This document shows, piece after piece, positions 13,099 through 24,710 of a stretch of 64,000 bases of DNA. The first letter of the stretch is position 1, and each line of letters begins with the position of its first letter. Source of the DNA: Phycomyces blakesleeanus NRRL 1555(-) (lineage: Eukaryota; Mucoromycota; Mucoromycetes; Mucorales; Phycomycetaceae); contig NW_017265145.1 of assembly GCF_001638985.1 (NCBI RefSeq), positions 806,001 through 870,000 of the forward strand, written 5' to 3'. Position numbers and translations under genes: made by a program. The notes beneath the pieces are model-generated. The model saw only the letters and a list, made by a program, of their open reading frames with translations. It did no database searches and had not been told where the DNA came from.

Positions 13099-14635
13099 AT
13101 GCAAGCTGCTGTAGCGACAGGTAAAACAAAAAAAGTCATTGACGATGTACACCAATAGATTGAAGTTGTTTTATTTTAATAGGGTTCTATAATGTGCTTG
13201 TTACCAAGGCACTTATCTTGTGGATAGGTGGCTGCTCAGTGGTAGCTGCAATATTTCAACAAAAGATGCTTTTACATCTCCAACTTCGCCCCCATCTAAC
13301 TGTTCATCATCAAGTAAATAAAGAATTTGCGAAGATTTAAATTCAAATAAGAAATAAGAATTGTATACTAAAGAATACATACCCTTTTTTTTACGCTAAT
13401 TACTAGTTTTGGCGATTATTGACCTCCCATTGCGCATTTACCAATTCCGGGGACTTATTCTATGGAATGCTACTCTTATATGCTATGCAAGTAGTTGAGC
13501 GAAATTTTGGCTCTGCAAAATATGCAGTAAGTTTGACTCTAAGCCTTTTAATCTCATAATCAAGTGTGCCCGAGGAATCAGTATAATATAGCTTACAGAA
13601 CTTCTTTTGGGATACTTGTTCAGGCCTTTGTGTTTGTAGCTTTAGGTTTAACTAGCTTACTCGAAGTTGGGGCATTGGTACTCGGCAAAGCTTTGGGATT
13701 AAAGCGTATTCCCGGGGGACCGTGAGTGATTTCTAAAATGAAAAGATTTTACCCATACTCTGTATTGATTGAATACTACAATGTCTGTTTTATAGATATG
13801 CACTATTGTTTGCTATGCTATACCAGTATCACCGTATTGTGCCAGTCGTTTATCGCTTACGGGTGTTTGGCTTGAGCCTCAATAATAAGATGATTATTTA
13901 TCTTCTGGCTGTAGAGGTAAAAAAAAAAGATAAAATGTTTCAAGCAGTATTGGGTTTGGTGTATCGCGATATGTTGGTTATATCTCAAAACAACAGATGG
14001 CTTTTTCACAAGGTATTGACACCCTTGCACCGGCAGTATGCGGGCTGCTAGTGGGAATGCTTTATCGATCTGATGTGGGTCACATAAAACAATGGAGGTT
14101 CCATCGATCTTTTAAATCATTTGCAGTACAATGGTTACGTCCCTGGTTGGCCTCAGCTCCCATCGCACGTTCAACGATGACCATGCCAGTTCAGCAAACT
14201 TCAGCTGGATTTGCCGTAGATCGTCTTGTTTCAGCAGCTGGGCTGCGGAATCGGCAGCCCCAAAGTACAGCAACTACCACCGAAGCGAATTCAGTGCGGG
14301 TAATTTTTCTCGATTACTTTAATATGTGTCATATAATCTAATCCAACTAATTCTTTCTTTCTGTTTTATTTTAAACCCTCAATAATGACAAAAATGACAA
14401 AAATATTATCATCAACAACTATCAGGCTTATTTGGATACACTGACAGGAAGTGCAGCAGTCGAAAGTAATCTAGCCCCACTTTCAGAAGAACATGTTGCA
14501 TTACTGTCCAATATGTTTCCTGAACATCCACCCGAGACTGTGGAAAGAGCTTTAGCGGCTGCTAATAATGATGTCAGTAGAGCTGTAGAAATTATGTTGA
14601 GCACACCTGCTCCTGAAGGGAGCAATACTCATTAA
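13099..14635 (+). CDS. Rhomboid-like UBA-domain ER membrane protein (UBAC2/Dsc2-like)
   Basis: Pseudo-rhomboid with a C-terminal UBA domain, 348 aa. Exons are 13099-13120, 13183-13313, 13407-13526, 13582-13721, 13796-13916, 13997-14299 and 14426-14635. For exon 4, the acceptor at 13581 is the only one that keeps the frame. The N-terminus MQAAVATGFYNVLVTKALIL resembles the UBAC2 start (signal anchor). FWRLLTSHCAFTNSGDLFYG, VERNFGS, LNNKMIIYLLAVE and CGLLVGMLYRSD follow the UBAC2/Dsc2 transmembrane pattern. The last exon encodes LSEEHVALLSNMFPEHPPET and VERALAAANNDVSRAVEIML, a clear UBA/CUE fold. In known members this type of protein acts in ER-associated ubiquitin ligase complexes (Dsc complex in fungi, gp78/UBAC2 in animals). 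Which of the two roles applies here is not visible. Confidence 0.85.
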
Positions 14636-15504
14636 CTACAAATAAATATCAACAAGCATCATTTTAATGTATAAAAAAACACCACTTGTGATCTATCCGT
14701 GTTGGATTTTTTTTTCTATTTACATTCGCACATGAAACAAACAGACAAAAAAATACACTGTTGATCTTACTGCTGAAGACACAATATATATTTACTTTTT
14801 TTTTTAGTAATAAATGAAGAGAAGTCGATGCATTTTTTATATGCCTTATACCATGCTCACAGTACATTATGAATGATTATATAGAAATATCTTTTGCAAC
14901 TGTAGACGAAACAAAATATAGAGTTAATACATGATTACATACAAAACCCAAAATACACAGCAATACTTTTACAACTGTGAAAATATTTCAATGCGATTTC
15001 TGTATAAGTTTCTGTCGCTCAAGTATGGTACGATAATTCTGGTATAGATGACACTTAATTCAAAATGACCTGTGTACGATAAACTAGCAATTTTCTTTGA
15101 AGCTATGTATTATACCTGAGTTCAGAGAAAATGCCTAAAAGATGTTATTCTATAGGATTAGAATACATTAAAAAACAAATAATGAAATTAGGAAGGATAC
15201 AGTCCTAGAAACTAATGTTGAAAAATAGTAATCAGATGCGTAACTTATAAGCCTTTATTAATTAATGAAACTTGGGCTGGTTTGAGAACAATAGGGATGA
15301 TTTAATATATACTTGTATTTCAATTGCTGTGTTAATCAATGCTATTAAATACAATAACTCACATACATACGTACACACACGCGCGCGCGCGTGCAAAGAT
15401 GTATTTAATAAAGTGGCAAAATACGATTGTTTGTACATAATGTACACATTTATAGGAAAAGAAAAGAAACCAAGAAATAACGAAAAAAAAATATTTATTA
15501 GACA
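14636..15504. other. Convergent intergenic region
   Basis: 3' flanks of the rhomboid-UBA gene (+) and the hydratase gene (-). An alternating purine-pyrimidine tract (ACACACACGCGCGCGCGCGT) at about 15373-15392 could adopt Z-DNA. No gene seen. Confidence 0.5.
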
Positions 15505-16867
15505 TTAGAGCTTGTTTTGGGGAATATTCTTGTGCAGGGTAACATAACCGTTGTTAATAACTATAGCATCTCTTTCTTTGACCTTGGCAGCGAAGATTAC
15601 AGCGTCGATCTTTGCATCAGGACCATCTACCTTCCACATGTAGATCTCAACGGTTTCGCCAGGGAATACTGGAGAAGCAAAGCGGGCTTCAATAGACTTG
15701 AACAATTTGCTATCATTCTTGGCAAAATGTTTGATAATAGAATGTGCGCAAGCACTGTAGCTGCAAAGACCATGGAGGATTGGCTTGGGAAACCCAACCT
15801 TTGGGGCTAGCTCAATGTCAGCATGAAGAGGGTTGTAGTCACTATAAAAATAAGAAAAAGTAAATATCTATATACTAGTCTTGTGGATATAGGTTTTTGT
15901 TTGTTTGTTTGTGTGTGTGTGCATTTGTGCGTGTTTTTTTGCTTGTGTGTTTGTATACGTATGCACGTGTCAGTACATGCGGATTTACTTACCCAGAGAG
16001 TCGATACAAGAGAGCCTGGTTGGGGGAAGTAGAGAAAACTTCAATAGCATCAGGATTGCGCTTAGGAGGGTTGTAGGAGACAGCCTTGGGTCCTTTGGGT
16101 CCCTAAAATCCGCAAAATTTACCCCGCATATTGAAAATTATAAATATATATATATAAATATATATAATCTGAAACGAGCTAGACCAAGCTATCCCAAAAG
16201 CACCTTGTATCCTTTTGAATTAGTTAAAAATTACTTACGTCCCAACCACCATAGCCGCGTACAAACGACTTGGTCAACATACGACAGTAGTGTACATTGT
16301 CCTTCTCACCGTAAATGTCCATTGTAGTTTCTACAACCATACCGGAACCTAATGATGGTCGATTGCATATTAGCTCCTAGAACTTTGTCATTCATTCGTT
16401 CATTCAATCGCATGTTATAAAAACCTGCCTTTGTCATAGACACCCGAGCATGTCTTCTTGAGAATAAATTCACCTCCATTAGCAGGCCAGGGATTGACAG
16501 CCTCAAGAGATTGCTCTCCATGAACAATCTTGTTTGGGTCGTAAGGTGGCATACCGGGTAAGTCACCTCCGGCTTTCATACGTTCAGCAAAAACGTTAAC
16601 GTCACCAACATTGCCTCTGAGAGACAGCACAAGAGGGTATGTAGCGAGAGGGCCAAAGTTCTTATCTATGTTAGGAGTAAGTAAGAAACCAATTAAAGAG
16701 TGTTAAGGTTGCATACCGTTCTCGTAAACATATCTCATTTCATCTTCCTTGACACCGACTGCCAGGGCGTAAAGGATGAAGTCGCGACGATTGCAACTGA
16801 CTTTATCCAGGGCAAAAACATGGCCGACAGCCTTGGAGGTGTCTACTTTGAATCCTTCGACAGGCAT
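15505..16867 (-). CDS. Peroxisomal-type 2-enoyl-CoA hydratase 2 (MaoC/hot-dog fold)
   Basis: R-specific enoyl-CoA hydratase of beta-oxidation, 314 aa, the size of a stand-alone double hot-dog hydratase 2. Exons (minus) are 16867-16717, 16665-16429, 16348-16239, 16102-15993 and 15841-15505. The hydratase 2 signature is plain in YRLSGDYNPLHADIELA, with the catalytic Asp and His in D-x-N-P-L-H. PKPILHGLCSYSACAHSIIK and the N-terminal hot-dog (RRDFILYALAVGV) match the C-terminal part of the fungal multifunctional protein Fox2 and plant ECH2. It is not fused to dehydrogenase domains. The last residues are NKL, close to the SKL peroxisomal signal. Joining exons 2 and 3 in frame needs a GC donor (AAAG/GCAGGT). 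The only GT donor nearby shifts the frame. Confidence 0.9.
16349..16428 (-). other. Probable GC-AG intron in the hydratase gene
   Basis: Read on the minus strand, exon 2 ends at GACAAAG and the intron starts GCAGGTTT and ends CATTAG. This gives YDKGSGMVVETT, as the family expects. Using the overlapping GT two bases later breaks the frame. cDNA would settle it. Confidence 0.65.
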
Positions 16868-17239
16868 TATTTTTATTTGGTGTGTGGGAAGTGTGTGAAA
16901 AGAGAAAAAAAAAAAAGAAAGAATGAATGAAAGACCCAGTCTCTTCTGTACAAAGCACAAGTTCCTCTCCGCTAAAATTAAACATATCTGCTTACCAAAT
17001 TGTTTTCACACTCATATTTCAACTTTAATTTTATTTACATAGTAGAAGATGTGTGGGTATATTTAAGCGTGTATCTCTTTACATGTACCAGTTTTTTTTA
17101 TGTAATTATATATGAAATTATATATATTTAAATAAAATGGGATAAAGAGAACAAAACACGGGTACCAGCCCCAACTAGTATATATAATGTGTATGTGTGT
17201 GTGAATAGTAATGTATAATAATATAATTAACGGGTTGAA
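16868..17239. other. Short intergenic region
   Basis: Upstream region of the hydratase gene and 3' flank of the deubiquitinase gene (both minus strand). AT-rich; nothing else seen. Confidence 0.5.
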
Positions 17240-19486
17240 TTAAAAAGTCATCAAGTGTGCTATTGATGGATTTTTCATCCAGTTGGGAGATTCTTTAGAA
17301 TGATTATTTAGGGTAGATTGTTTGTCATTCATCAGCAATGCATTAGAAATTCGCAGTGCTTCAAGAGCAGCATCGGATGTAGTTGCCCCATAATACATCA
17401 TCGGCGTATCGAGTAATTTCTGCTGTTTATCAACTGTTTGCTTAGGTTTTGCTGGCACTGTGATTTGATGTTGGTGACTCTTTTCTTCGACTTTTTCGTA
17501 AAGTAGCATGTATGGATTAGCTTGTAGAACAGTATCAAGTGAACATACATCCACCTTTGTATCTGACACTCGGTACCATTGATCTTTTCCTTCCCATTTT
17601 TCTTCTCTGGCTCCACATTCATCACATCTGCACGTATTGGAAACTAGTCGGCGTTTATATGTAACGAAATGTCCGTAGCTGTGATTTCCATAATGAACCA
17701 CTACACTCATCAATCGATACTTGCATGTATCGTTCTCTGAAGAAAATATCGATATAGGGACATTTGGAGTCGTATTCAGGGTGCCATTGGTGCAATATGG
17801 TGCTAGATTGAGATACTCCGGAAAGCTCAACTGGCAGAGGTTTTTATAAAGCGCCCCGGATTCATGAAAGGCCGATCTTGAGATGTGAAGGCAAAGAATT
17901 GTCGGTGGTTTGGCAATCATTACTTGCTTGCTTGACAAACGACGTGTAGCTCGAAGTATAGGTACTTTGTCGCTGCTCTTACCCCACAGCTCAACATCTT
18001 CAGCCTCTTCCTCAATTCGTCTCTGACTTAATCTGGTCTTGATCTCGAACCTGATACTTTCAAGTTTGGGGAGATGTTTGGTAATCTCGGGCTTATTCTT
18101 AGACTGCTCGTTTAGATTTTTTTTTTCTAAAATTTGTTTAATATCCAATGAAATAGCCTGGACCGTAGAAACAAGAGTGCATTTCCGACAGGTGACATCC
18201 TTGAGAAACTCCATGGATGTAAATTGTTGAAGACATTCATGTAAAGTGGTTGTATACTTTTTTTTTAAAAAAAAAAAGAAAGAGTAATAATATCAACAGA
18301 GAATATTTTAATTATATTGAAGAAGAAAAATGGATTTGTGGATGGAATGAGTTACTTACAGCATTTGGTAAGTTTAGCTGAATGTTATTGAACGGAAAGT
18401 GGCGAATAGCTTCCTATGAATAGCATGAGATTTCCGAAAAGATTGGTGTGCTTTGTCCACGTTTTATTATAGCAGTATAGCATTAATTACCGTATAGCCA
18501 CAATGCATACATGACAACCGGTTGGCCAGTAACCCGGATAAGGGGTTATCTGAATGAGTTATTTCTTTAATGACCGAAGGACACTTTAGAGGTTTGGATG
18601 TTGTAGGGAATAGTTTGGTATTGACGGTATTGGGATAGAGTGTTTCCGCGAGCACATGTTGTAAACCGCCTATCTCACACTGCTCCATCTTCTGTGTTTC
18701 GGCTTCAATTGCACTAGACAGTAGCTGGAAGACCTCATGAGCGTCTTGCTGTTCTCGATTAATCACCCGACGATTTGAAGGCATTGTAGCCACAATTTCG
18801 GCCGGTCTAAATGAAGAACGCCAATACAGCGGTTTAGAGAGCTTCCGCATAGTTTTTAAGAGTGCTCGAGTAACTGGCAGAGGAATGCAAGCAACAGCAG
18901 ATTGACTGCGTTGGGTTAAATAGGCATGCAACGTCGGGAGTGAGGAAAGTGCCTGTGTGTAGAGAGTTTAAGCGACATGAAACTTTGTCTATCAGCAGGA
19001 TAATGGTTTTACTTTACTTGTAGAACAGAGTTAAGGAAACACGAGTTTCCAGTATTTACGAGACCCGAGACTACGGCAGATGTGTCTTCTGCTCCGTTTG
19101 CTGGTTTCACACACATAAGCGCATCTTGCTTATCGACTATGAAGTAATAATCAAGGAGTAAGTAAGATAGATGAAAGAAAACATTATAATGTGTTCTAAC
19201 ATTGCATGGCTTGCCAGGTGTAGTCAATGTCCAATCGAGCTAAGTCATTGTAATAGGCATCCGGCCGGGTCATCTCTATGAGCTTTTGGATGCCAAGCAT
19301 TTTAAAGCATGCTTGGAGGGCTGATTGGAAGCTTCCATAGATAGTATAAACAATGTCGTTGTATAGTGGACTAGTCTGGATTACCGGCTTGATGATGGCC
19401 AGCAAACCGATAATAGCGAACACGAGCTGTACAAAAAAGGTCACGTCGTTAAGTAAAGGTTGGAGCCACCCTAGAGTCGGTTCCAT
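17240..19486 (-). CDS. Membrane-anchored ubiquitin-specific protease (USP30/Ubp1-like)
   Basis: Cys protease of the C19 family, 645 aa. Exons (minus) are 19486-19201, 19136-19018, 18952-18491, 18413-18360 and 18256-17240. Exon 1 encodes a hydrophobic helix near residues 16-35 (FFVQLVFAIIGLLAIIKPVI), then a linker. The Cys box is GLVNTGNSCFLNSVLQ. QQDAHEVFQLL follows. Zinc-ribbon pairs are CMHCG and CRKC. The His box is NHSYGHFVTYKRR, then VSDTKVDV and NPYMLLYEK. An N-terminal helix ahead of a compact USP core is the layout of USP30 (mitochondrial outer membrane) and yeast Ubp1 (ER). Which membrane it occupies is not decided by the sequence. A further CDECG pair sits between the His box and the SDT motif. 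The last intron ends in a T(n)A(n)G tract. Confidence 0.9.
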
Positions 19487-21104
19487 GGTCTATATGAGCT
19501 GTCAATCTATAAAAATAGTACACATGTATAAGGTTTACAAGTAAAGTACTTTTGTTCCCTAGTAACTAATTGCTATTTTTTTTTAAAAAAAAAAGCAATA
19601 ACTAGCGCTTTTTCAAATATTTCAGTATGAACAAATTGAAATAAACAACTTGGTGTAGTTGAACTGGTTGGAATCAAATTGTGTTTATTGATAAAGATAT
19701 TAAGTGTTTGATATCATGATATAGCTCTTCCTTTATTTCCATTACTATTGTTATTATTATTGCTTTTTTTTATTTCTATTACTACTATATATCAATTACT
19801 AAAGGACCTATGATTTGGAGATAATTATTCGAATATCATGAAAATAAAAGAAATGCCTCCTTATTTCTCATGTGAATCGACGGTCACATTATTTTATGTC
19901 ACACAAGTGGTGATGGGATCTTGCTGTAAAGGTGAAAAATCTCCATTGTAAACATCAGCCAATCAGTGAATGAAATAGCAATTTATCGGGAAATGTACTT
20001 TTGGCCAATAAAGTAAGATGCAATTGATTGAGTTTTTTTTTTACTTTCTTTCTTTCTTTCTTTCTTTCTTAGGGATTCCAACATAGAAGTCTCTCAATTA
20101 ATGCTTTATTTTGGTGTAATTATAGCACTTTGTACAATGCTTTCTGCGATATTCTTTATCGAGGAAATATAGCTGCTATAAAAAATATTCTTGTGTACTG
20201 ATTTGTATTCTGAGTTCCGTGAACCCTGATTGAGGGAAATACAGATCGCTTCTCTCGGAGAGGAAAGCGGACGAGTGTCTTTTTTGGTGTGGCGCTTGTG
20301 TTGTCATTCAACTGATGGTTATGATCAGTCAAATATCAAAAGCCAAACCCTGCCTTTATTATTATTATTATTAGTTAGTCAGTTAGTTAGTTATGTATAT
20401 ATGTATATATGTATATATGTATATATTAATATATGTGCCTTTATTTATTTATAAACTCGTACTAATAATAATAATCATAATATTAATAGTAATATGTGCC
20501 TGGTTTCTATGATGATGCTTTTTTTTTTGGGTTGAGCTAATTAGAGTTTAAAAACTGTTTCCATGGAGACAAATGGCTAGGTGTTAAATAAGGAGGAAAA
20601 TAACGCCACTCGGGTTTTATATACATTATATATATATATGATTATATACGTGTGTATGTGTGTATACACGCGCGTGTATTGCTCATTATTCTTTACATTT
20701 GATCCTTTTAAAAGCTCTTTGATGGTTTGTCTGAGACGGAAAACCTTTGACATACTGTATTTGTATTAAGGTGCGTCGTTTTTATAAACTGCACAACCAC
20801 AATGAGCTCTTTTTTTATTATTTCTTGAAACATACACAATTTGTACTGGAATTGAAACAAGTACCCTGCAACACAAAAATATTATGGCGTAATGGTCGTA
20901 CTTGCCACTTGGGAAAGAGCCTATTCTCTTACACATCAATAGAGTTTTAGACAAGAAAAAAATGTATATAGAAACTGTGGTAAGAGAATAAGTTGAGTGA
21001 CAGAAGTGACAAAGGATTGTGAGACCTCCAACTGTTACGTAAAAGTTTAATTGTACATACGATTTTGAAACCTTGGACCAGCCTGGTGATAGAAAAAAGA
21101 AAAG

Positions 21105-21375
21105 AAAAGAAATACCAATCTATACGCCACGATTGAGATCCTATTTGGATCAATTTCTTGGCACGACCAGAAGATCTTTTTTTTAACCTTTTCGATTTCT
21201 TTGGACAGCCGATTATGTTTACGCGGAGCGGAAGGTCCTTATCGATGCGTTCATTACACATTGACTTTATGAGACAAACGGTGGCATCAATGCTGTTCTG
21301 CAAGTCGTACTTGTGAGACAAAACCCTGGCTGTCAGTACACAATCTGAGTTCTTTTTTCTTCTTTCAATCGTCAA
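21105..21375 (-). other. Isolated coding-like segment, no start codon
   Basis: The minus strand reads KKNSDCVLTARVLSHKYDLQ followed by a basic block (CPKKSKRLKKRSSGRAKK). The frame has no ATG, and a stop lies just upstream after a CTAAC branch-like word. It could be a lone exon, or a relic of a transposase or other gene. I do not recognise it and found no partner exons. Confidence 0.25.
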
Positions 21376-22101
21376 AAGTTAGAATAACCTTGATGGTGCT
21401 TCCTCAACTCAGGGGCCTTTTTTTTTAGTGAGGCAAATTTATGTAGGATTAAAGAAGAGTAAGAGTCGTGTGTATTATATAAATGTATTTTTTTTTTGGA
21501 AATTTGGCGTGCTTTTTTGTATATAAAGGTATTGTGGAACAAAAAAGTGGATCGTTGTGGGGGTGAATATCATCATCAAATGTGTCACCTTATTGAATGA
21601 GAATTTAATGAGATTAAGATGATTTCCTTTATATACATATCAGTTTTGGCTACAAATTGATTGGCTGTATTGTAATATTGAATATATTGATTATATTGAA
21701 TATATTGGTTATATTGGTTATACATTAGTTGTATTAGCTAACTATAATTATAACAGAACAGATCAGAACCAGGCAATGATTACTATGGGTATCAATGTAT
21801 AAGAATCTTGACTAGACTGGAATCAAAGGAGGAATACTGGACCCTTTTTTGGATCAAAAGTAAGTATTTGCCACACAGGGTCAAGTGATGGTTGGTTTTG
21901 GTTAAATGTGGCCAAACTTGCCATGCTTTTTAAGATATTGTCGCGCGCACCTAGATACAGTTTCACATGCCTTGCCTAAAGAGCACAAGAAAAATTCCGG
22001 GACGGCTTGTTCCTTGATTTCCACCTGGCTTAGTAGTGAATATCCGATAAATTATAATATTTTCTAGGGTTTGTAGATCAAATAATAAATAGATTTCAAG
22101 G

Positions 22102-22177
22102 CACTAAGGACTAAGGACCAAGGACTAAGGACTAAGGACTAAGCATTAAGTACTAAGTACTAAGTACTAAGTACTAA
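22102..22177. repeat. Short tandem array of ACTAAGG / TACTAAG units
   Basis: Five to six 7-bp GGACTAA units (one with a C substitution) are followed by four TACTAAG units, so the array is two related 7-bp repeats fused end to end. Confidence 0.8.
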
Positions 22178-23678
22178 ACCCACGCACACCTATATATATT
22201 TATATATATGATGCTACTATATTTGCCACGTTTATGCATTGGTAAATTATAAAGGGGAAGTATGATTATGATTATGATTATGAGCATGAGTATGAGTGTA
22301 AGTGTGGGTGTTGGTGTGGTAATTATTACCGGTCACTGAAATGAGGATATGATACATTGATACAAGTTTTGAGGGAATAATGATGCCTTTTTGACTATAA
22401 TGGATGACTGTGGTTACCTTTTTGTTGTCTGCCGACTCATCCAAGGTCCTCCTATCGCCATTGATCTTGACGTAACATATCTGCTGTTGCAGACTGTGTG
22501 GCCTATCCTTTTACTTTTCATTTTCATTTTCTTTCTTTTTTTTTATACTCTTGTGACTCGCAAGTTTGGGTGTAACTGCGCTGTTTCTTTTGTGTGCTTT
22601 TTTGCCCTTGAGGTATGTCAGTAATTTCAACTCTAGCCAAAATAACGACACAGGTGTATGTATATAGATATAAATATCATGTTTTTTTCGACCAATAGAA
22701 GAGATATTCAAAAGAGAAACAGGATCTTGGTGCACCCTTCCACCTTCCCAAACCCCACCCCTGTAGAACCCTTTTCAGAATTGCTGCAAAAAAAAAAGAA
22801 AAAAAAGAATTATAATCATAATCATAATCATAATCATAATAATACTACGAATACTAACGATAATGTTAATGCTAATGCTAATTCTAATGCTAATACCACC
22901 ACTTAATAATCATAAAAATAATAATAATCATAAAAAAATCATAAAAATTGAGAGGTTTCGCAAATGATACAGAGCGTTGGTTAAAGTATAATGTTGACCC
23001 CGCGAAATGATAGTAATAGTGATATTATTATCATTAAAGAAAGAAATATAGAAGATTATTTGGGTTGAATTGTGTGCAGTAGAAAGAAAAGAAGACTAGA
23101 AGCCATTTGGTATTTAATATGAATAGAGCAAAGCAGGGGGGGCTAGCTATGATATATTGATAATGATAAATAGAGGGTAAAAAAAAAAAGGGAAAATAGC
23201 AGATCTTTGGATTGAATAATTATTTTTTTTCTACCAAGACAAGAAAAATAGTATAAGGAAGTTTACAAGATACAAAAAGGGTTTCAAGTTTGTAAGTGCT
23301 TATATATAGAATATATCCACTCTTCTTTAAAACCGTAACAGCTTAATGATAATGAACCAAAAAGAAAAAAACCACCACCTTTATATATCCCTTGGCTTTA
23401 TACATTATTCTTTATAGAATAATACCAAACCAGTCATTTGTTATTAAAAGAAAATGATGGTTCTTTTGGTGCAGAAAGGAGAGGGGACAGCTTGCACGAT
23501 ATAGCAAGTCCGCTGATGCGTTCAAATCGCTATTGAACAGTACTCAGGCCGAGGGCCAACACCCAGGCACAAAGGGGAGAAAATAAGGCGTTCTGAGACC
23601 AACGCAATAAGAGATGCGTTATTTTGGCTAATGGTTAAATTTAACGTGCCTCTTGTCGCTTTGCAGATGAGGGTGGTT

Positions 23679-23686
23679 TTTGCTCA
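23679..23686 (+). promoter_or_regulatory. TTTGCTCA, copper-response-like word
   Basis: TTTGCTCA matches the CuRE consensus TTTGC(T/G)C(A/G) bound by yeast Mac1. It lies about 1.0 kb upstream of the copper-fist start codon. One 8-bp match may be chance; a role in autoregulation is inference. Confidence 0.25.
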
Positions 23687-24710
23687 CTTTTCCTTGTCTT
23701 TAGATTACCGAACTTGTTTATATATATATATATATTTGTATTTGTATTTGTATTTGGTGCTGGGATCTAGAATACACTAAGGTTTTATTCAATCTTCTTA
23801 CCTTTGAAACCTTGCTCTGAATTCCTTATTTTTTTTCCCTCTTGTTGCAAATAAGAAAATCAAGGGAGAGATCCGCCCACTCCACCCATTCACACAATTA
23901 CAATTATAATTCCAATTCCAATTCCAATTCCAATTCCATTTCCTATACGCTTACACTTACACTTACACTTACACACACACAGATATATATATATATATTA
24001 TACGCTTTCTCTCTTAGACTTGCACACTCACACAAAATTGGCTCTAAATAGGACTTTTTTTTGACTCCCTCTTTTCCTTCTCTTTCTATTATTTTATTTT
24101 ATTTTTATTAATATTTTTTGAAGTCAAAAAAGTCACCGTTCTTTATTAATATTTTGGATTTATATATTACACACAAATATATATATATATAATTGCATAT
24201 TATATATTTACAATTCTTCTATTTTACAACCTTTTTTTTTATATTTTATTTTATTATTATTTTTTCCTAATCTTATTAGGTAATTAATCATTACCTATTT
24301 ATTATTTATTTTATTTTATTTTATTTTATTTTATTTTATTTTACTTTATATATATATTTTATATTTATATATATATAATTATATTTTCGGATTTTCACTA
24401 TTTAATACCTTTATTTCTCTTTCAATTGGGTATGCATTATATCTCTACAAACACTCTGGATTATAGTAGTAACAAAAGTTCTTCTATCCGCATCAAGTAC
24501 TTTCTTGAAAGCCTTGTTTGAACGGTCTAGGGTTGATCTCAGCAACAGTGCTGTATCGGCTTTTTTGCCCACCTATCTCTCTCTCTCTCTCTCTCTTTAT
24601 TGCTATCTTACTCTCGCTGCCGCTGTCGCTCTCCATTTGCACCTCCATCTCTATCTCTATCTACACCTTTTTATACTCTTGTCTGTCTACGCCTTACATA
24701 TTATAGCACC

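Larger units (their letters stand above)
19487..24710. other. Long gene-poor region upstream of the copper-fist gene
   Basis: About 5.2 kb with no supported gene. It has many simple repeats: (TTTC)n near 20045, (GTATATAT)n near 20395, an ACTAAGG/TACTAAG tandem array at 22102-22177, ATTATG repeats near 22260, ATAATC and TAATGC runs at 22810-22890, CAATTC at 23910-23938, (ACACTT) at 23950-23975 and (TTTTA)n near 24310-24345. A minus-strand frame at 21105-21375 is mildly protein-like (listed separately). Confidence 0.5.

Noticed and set aside
20947..21375. 142-codon minus frame as a full gene
   Set aside because: It has no ATG and a stop immediately upstream, and the C-terminal half is low-complexity. 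Only the central segment is kept as a low-confidence feature.
22250..22900. Direct repeats considered as a CRISPR array
   Set aside because: Units are simple 6-bp microsatellites without spacers, and the genome is eukaryotic.
23460..23590. tRNA-like words (GCGTTCAAATCGC, T-loop-like) in a GC-richer patch
   Set aside because: No matching acceptor stem, D-arm or anticodon arm could be drawn around it.
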